From Ferruginibacter sp. (GTDB lineage: Bacteria; Bacteroidota; Bacteroidia; Chitinophagales; Chitinophagaceae): DNA of 6,653 nucleotides. The notes beneath the pieces were generated by a model that searched no databases, had not been told where the DNA came from, and worked only from the letters and a program-made list of their open reading frames with translations. A program made the position numbers and the translations under genes. Each line of letters starts with the position of its first letter. Positions within the stretch are counted from its first letter, which is position 1. Positions 6,457-6,653 of the stretch are shown here, piece by piece. The stretch is from the NCBI GenBank assembly GCA_030831725.1, contig JAURKN010000146.1, positions 1-6,653 of the forward strand, written 5' to 3'.

Positions 6457-6653
6457 TTACCAACAAGATACAATCCCGAATGGATCTGTCCCATCATGGT
6501 AAAAGCTTGCAGACGAATATTTATAATCTTCCGGATATTTACACATTCCCGCTTTCACAGGATTGTTATGTATGTAATTCATTTTTTGTAATAAAATTTT
6601 TTCAGAGAATAACTCAAAAGACATCGCATTTCTTTTCCAAAACTGATACACTC
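6457..6653 (-). CDS. REP-associated tyrosine transposase (RAYT, Y1/IS200-like), C-terminal end
   Basis: About 65 codons are read on the - strand, ending at TAA (6457-6459); the gene continues beyond the right edge, so the first Met-like codon (GTG, 6649-6651) is internal. The visible part, YQFWKRNAMSFELFSEKILLQKMNYIHNNPVKAGMCKYPEDYKYSSASFY, is the hallmark C-terminal block of the Y1_Tnp/RAYT family (TnpA-REP). The Tyr of MNYIHNNPVKAG, codon 6574-6576, aligns with the catalytic Tyr115 of E. coli TnpA-REP, which attacks single-stranded DNA near REP hairpins. The HUH metal-binding motif must lie upstream, outside the window. The fragment has no stop or frameshift, so nothing suggests decay in the visible part. 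It is convergent with the methyltransferase gene and bordered on its 3' side by a cluster of hairpin-forming repeats. RAYTs are usually single-copy, genome-resident genes and not self-mobile IS elements. Confidence 0.88.
   Translation of the reverse strand, partial: VYQFWKRNAMSFELFSEKILLQKMNYIHNNPVKAGMCKYPEDYKYSSASFYHDGTDPFGIVSCW

Overview
The window is the downstream part of a nucleotide-sugar biosynthesis operon, followed by an RNA-methyltransferase gene and, on the opposite strand, the end of a REP-associated transposase gene. No tRNA, rRNA, CRISPR array or classical defence system is visible. The organism is probably a member of the Bacteroidetes (Bacteroidota). This is inferred from the moderately AT-rich DNA, the lack of clear Shine-Dalgarno sequences before tightly packed genes, the style of the THUMP methyltransferase (C-terminal FTGNLELAKK block) and the type of RAYT transposase. 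No species can be named from the sequence alone.

Layout: 1-413 is the C-terminal third of a UDP-glucose 6-dehydrogenase, cut by the window edge. 413-1426 is a UDP-glucuronate decarboxylase (UDP-xylose synthase). 1430-2719 is a TviB/WbpO-type UDP-N-acetylhexosamine 6-dehydrogenase. 2741-3733 is a WbpP/TviC-type C4-epimerase. 3740-4297 is RfbC and 4309-5178 is RfbD, the last two steps of dTDP-L-rhamnose synthesis. 5188-6357 is a THUMP/RlmL-like RNA methyltransferase. All seven are on the + strand, with gaps of 21 nt or less and one 1-nt overlap, so they look co-transcribed. 6358-6456 is a short intergenic stretch packed with small direct and inverted repeats. 6457-6653 on the - strand is the C-terminal end of a RAYT (Y1, IS200-like) transposase, running off the right edge.

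The sugar genes form three supply branches: UDP-Glc to UDP-GlcA to UDP-xylose; UDP-GlcNAc to UDP-GalNAcA (oxidation plus C4-epimerisation); and dTDP-4-keto-6-deoxyglucose to dTDP-L-rhamnose. Together they suggest a surface polysaccharide (capsule, exopolysaccharide or O-antigen) with xylose and/or GlcA, GalNAcA and rhamnose. No glycosyltransferase, flippase or polymerase, and no rfbA or rfbB, is in the window; they should lie upstream or elsewhere.

The least ordinary part is the right end: a RAYT gene next to a cluster of REP-like hairpins sharing a GTTGGTGTA-type arm. Other oddities are an rfbD gene without any usable ATG or GTG start, and a methyltransferase whose motif IV reads NPEYG instead of NPPYG. 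Nothing in the window is clearly a new biological system; the gene content is mostly familiar.
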